DNA from: an uncultured Opitutaceae bacterium
Lineage (GTDB): Bacteria; Verrucomicrobiota; Verrucomicrobiia; Opitutales; Opitutaceae
DNA length: 5,725 nucleotides
Reading direction: 5' to 3'
NCBI GenBank assembly: GCA_903885525.1
Contig: CAISJA010000223.1
Span: forward strand, 1-5,725
Position 1 is the first letter of the stretch; every line of letters starts with the position of its first letter. The translations under genes and the position numbers were made by a program. Shown piece after piece: positions 4,946-5,725 of the stretch. Under the pieces are notes generated by a model. It did no database searches. It saw only the letters and a program-made list of their open reading frames with translations, and was not told the DNA's origin.

Positions 4946-5725
4946 ATGACTCAATTTCAAGACCGCCTGCTCGAACAACTCGGGGGGCGACATTATGTGC
5001 CGGTCTCCGCCGCCACGCTCGCGCAGCTGTGGCAGCTCAAGACCAAGGACCGGCGACGGTTCTCCACGGAAATCCGCGACCTGGTCCGCACCGGACGCAT
5101 CGTGCTCGTCAAGGGCGACCGCCTCTGCCTGCCGCAGGCAGCCGACCTCGTCACGGGCCGGATCTCCTTCCGCCAGACCGGCTCCGCCCTCCTCATCCCC
5201 GAGGGCAAAGTCAACCAGCCCGCCACCGGCTCCGTTGTCCAGATCGCCGCCGAAAACACCGGCACCGCCCTGCACGGCGACACTGTCGTGGTGCGCCTCA
5301 TCGTCGGTCGCGAACGCGACCAGTTCCGTTTCCTCCAGGCTGGCGAGCGCGCCGGCCGCGTCCTGGAAATCCTCCACCGCCACCGCCCCACCCTCACCGG
5401 CACCCTGCACCGCGGCCGCACCTTCTTCTACGTCGCCCCCGACGATCCCCGCATCCCGCACGACGTGATCGTGCCGGATCCCCTGTCCGCCAAACTCCGG
5501 CCCCTGCCGGTGGTCGGGGACAAAGTTGTCGTCAGGCTGAACGAATGGAAAAAACGCGATCTCAGCCCCGACGGCGAGATCGTGGAAAAACTTGGCCGCA
5601 CCTACGAGCCGCGCGCCGAACTGGCCGCCATCTTCCACAAGTTCAACCTCTCCCCCTCCTTCCCGCCCGAGGTGGTCCGCGAGGCCGCCGCCCTCCCCGG
5701 CCAGGTCCGCCCCGCCGATCTGGCC
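4946..5725 (+). CDS. rnr: Ribonuclease R, N-terminal part (runs off window)
   Basis: 3'-to-5' exoribonuclease of the RNB family, which degrades structured RNA. Only the first 260 codons lie in the window, with no stop. Residues 1-66 form a winged-helix-like N-terminal domain (TEIRDLVRTGRIVLVKGDRLCLP), which RNase II lacks, so RNase R is preferred. Residues about 69-145 form the first cold-shock/OB domain, starting GRISFRQTGSALLIPEG, with HGDTVVVRLI. Residues about 147-217 form the second, with TGTLHRGRTFFYVAPDDPRI, HDVIVP and GEIVEKLG. The segment from 222 (PRAELAAIFHKFNLSPSFPPEVVREA) leads to the RNB catalytic domain. The window stops at PADLA, just before where the conserved RxDLR and catalytic aspartates would begin, so catalytic competence cannot be judged. 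The ATG at 4946 is the natural start because it gives a complete N-terminal domain; there is no Shine-Dalgarno sequence. Divergent from the photolyase. Confidence 0.92.
   Translation, partial: MTQFQDRLLEQLGGRHYVPVSAATLAQLWQLKTKDRRRFSTEIRDLVRTGRIVLVKGDRLCLPQAADLVTGRISFRQTGSALLIPEGKVNQPATGSVVQIAAENTGTALHGDTVVVRLIVGRERDQFRFLQAGERAGRVLEILHRHRPTLTGTLHRGRTFFYVAPDDPRIPHDVIVPDPLSAKLRPLPVVGDKVVVRLNEWKKRDLSPDGEIVEKLGRTYEPRAELAAIFHKFNLSPSFPPEVVREAAALPGQVRPADLA

Noticed and set aside
4855..4947. 31-residue N-terminal extension of the photolyase
   Set aside because: It is Arg/His-rich, fills the whole divergent control region and overlaps the RNase R start codon. The family N-terminus begins directly after the ATG at 4854.
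4742..5638. Minus-strand open frame (298 codons) opposite the RNase R start
   Set aside because: The plus frame gives a continuous RNase R N-terminus with three recognisable domains; the antisense translation is Gly/Ala/Asp-rich without motifs.

Overview
The window is G+C-rich, densely packed bacterial chromosome. The protein sequences and gene set suggest a verrucomicrobial (Opitutaceae-like) organism, but that is an inference from general resemblance; no 16S or other diagnostic marker is present. I see no mobile element, CRISPR array, toxin-antitoxin pair or phage gene. Every protein-coding gene is a recognisable housekeeping or repair gene, and I found no convincing new multi-gene system. 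The interest lies in a divergent methyltransferase and in compact regulatory structure around the tRNAs and divergent gene starts.

Layout. Positions 1-117 hold no supportable gene. An S41 (CtpA-type) processing peptidase lies on the minus strand (118-1425). Only 35 bp away, divergently, is a MidA/NDUFAF7-like SAM-dependent methyltransferase (1461-2447, plus). A 465-bp stretch without protein genes (2448-2912) carries two tRNA genes facing each other: tRNA-Arg(CCG) on plus and tRNA-Glu(CTC) on minus. Both encode their CCA ends. Around them are a 15-bp inverted repeat, candidate promoters and two hairpin-plus-T-tract terminator candidates. Next come nucleoside diphosphate kinase (ndk, 2913-3329, minus) and, 64 bp upstream of it on the same strand, a class I DNA photolyase (3394-4854, minus). 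Divergent from the photolyase across 91 bp is the first 260 codons of an RNase R gene (4946 to the window end, plus). That reading frame has no stop inside the window.

Functionally the genes are only loosely linked: envelope proteolysis, a possible protein methyltransferase tied to respiratory complex I by homology, translation (two tRNAs reading the G-ending codons CGG and GAG), nucleotide balance (Ndk), light-driven repair of UV damage, and RNA decay. Photolyase and ndk could be cotranscribed, since there is no terminator between them. The two divergent pairs (peptidase/methyltransferase and photolyase/RNase R) share very short control regions. No coding start has a convincing canonical Shine-Dalgarno sequence; ndk has the nearest approximation.
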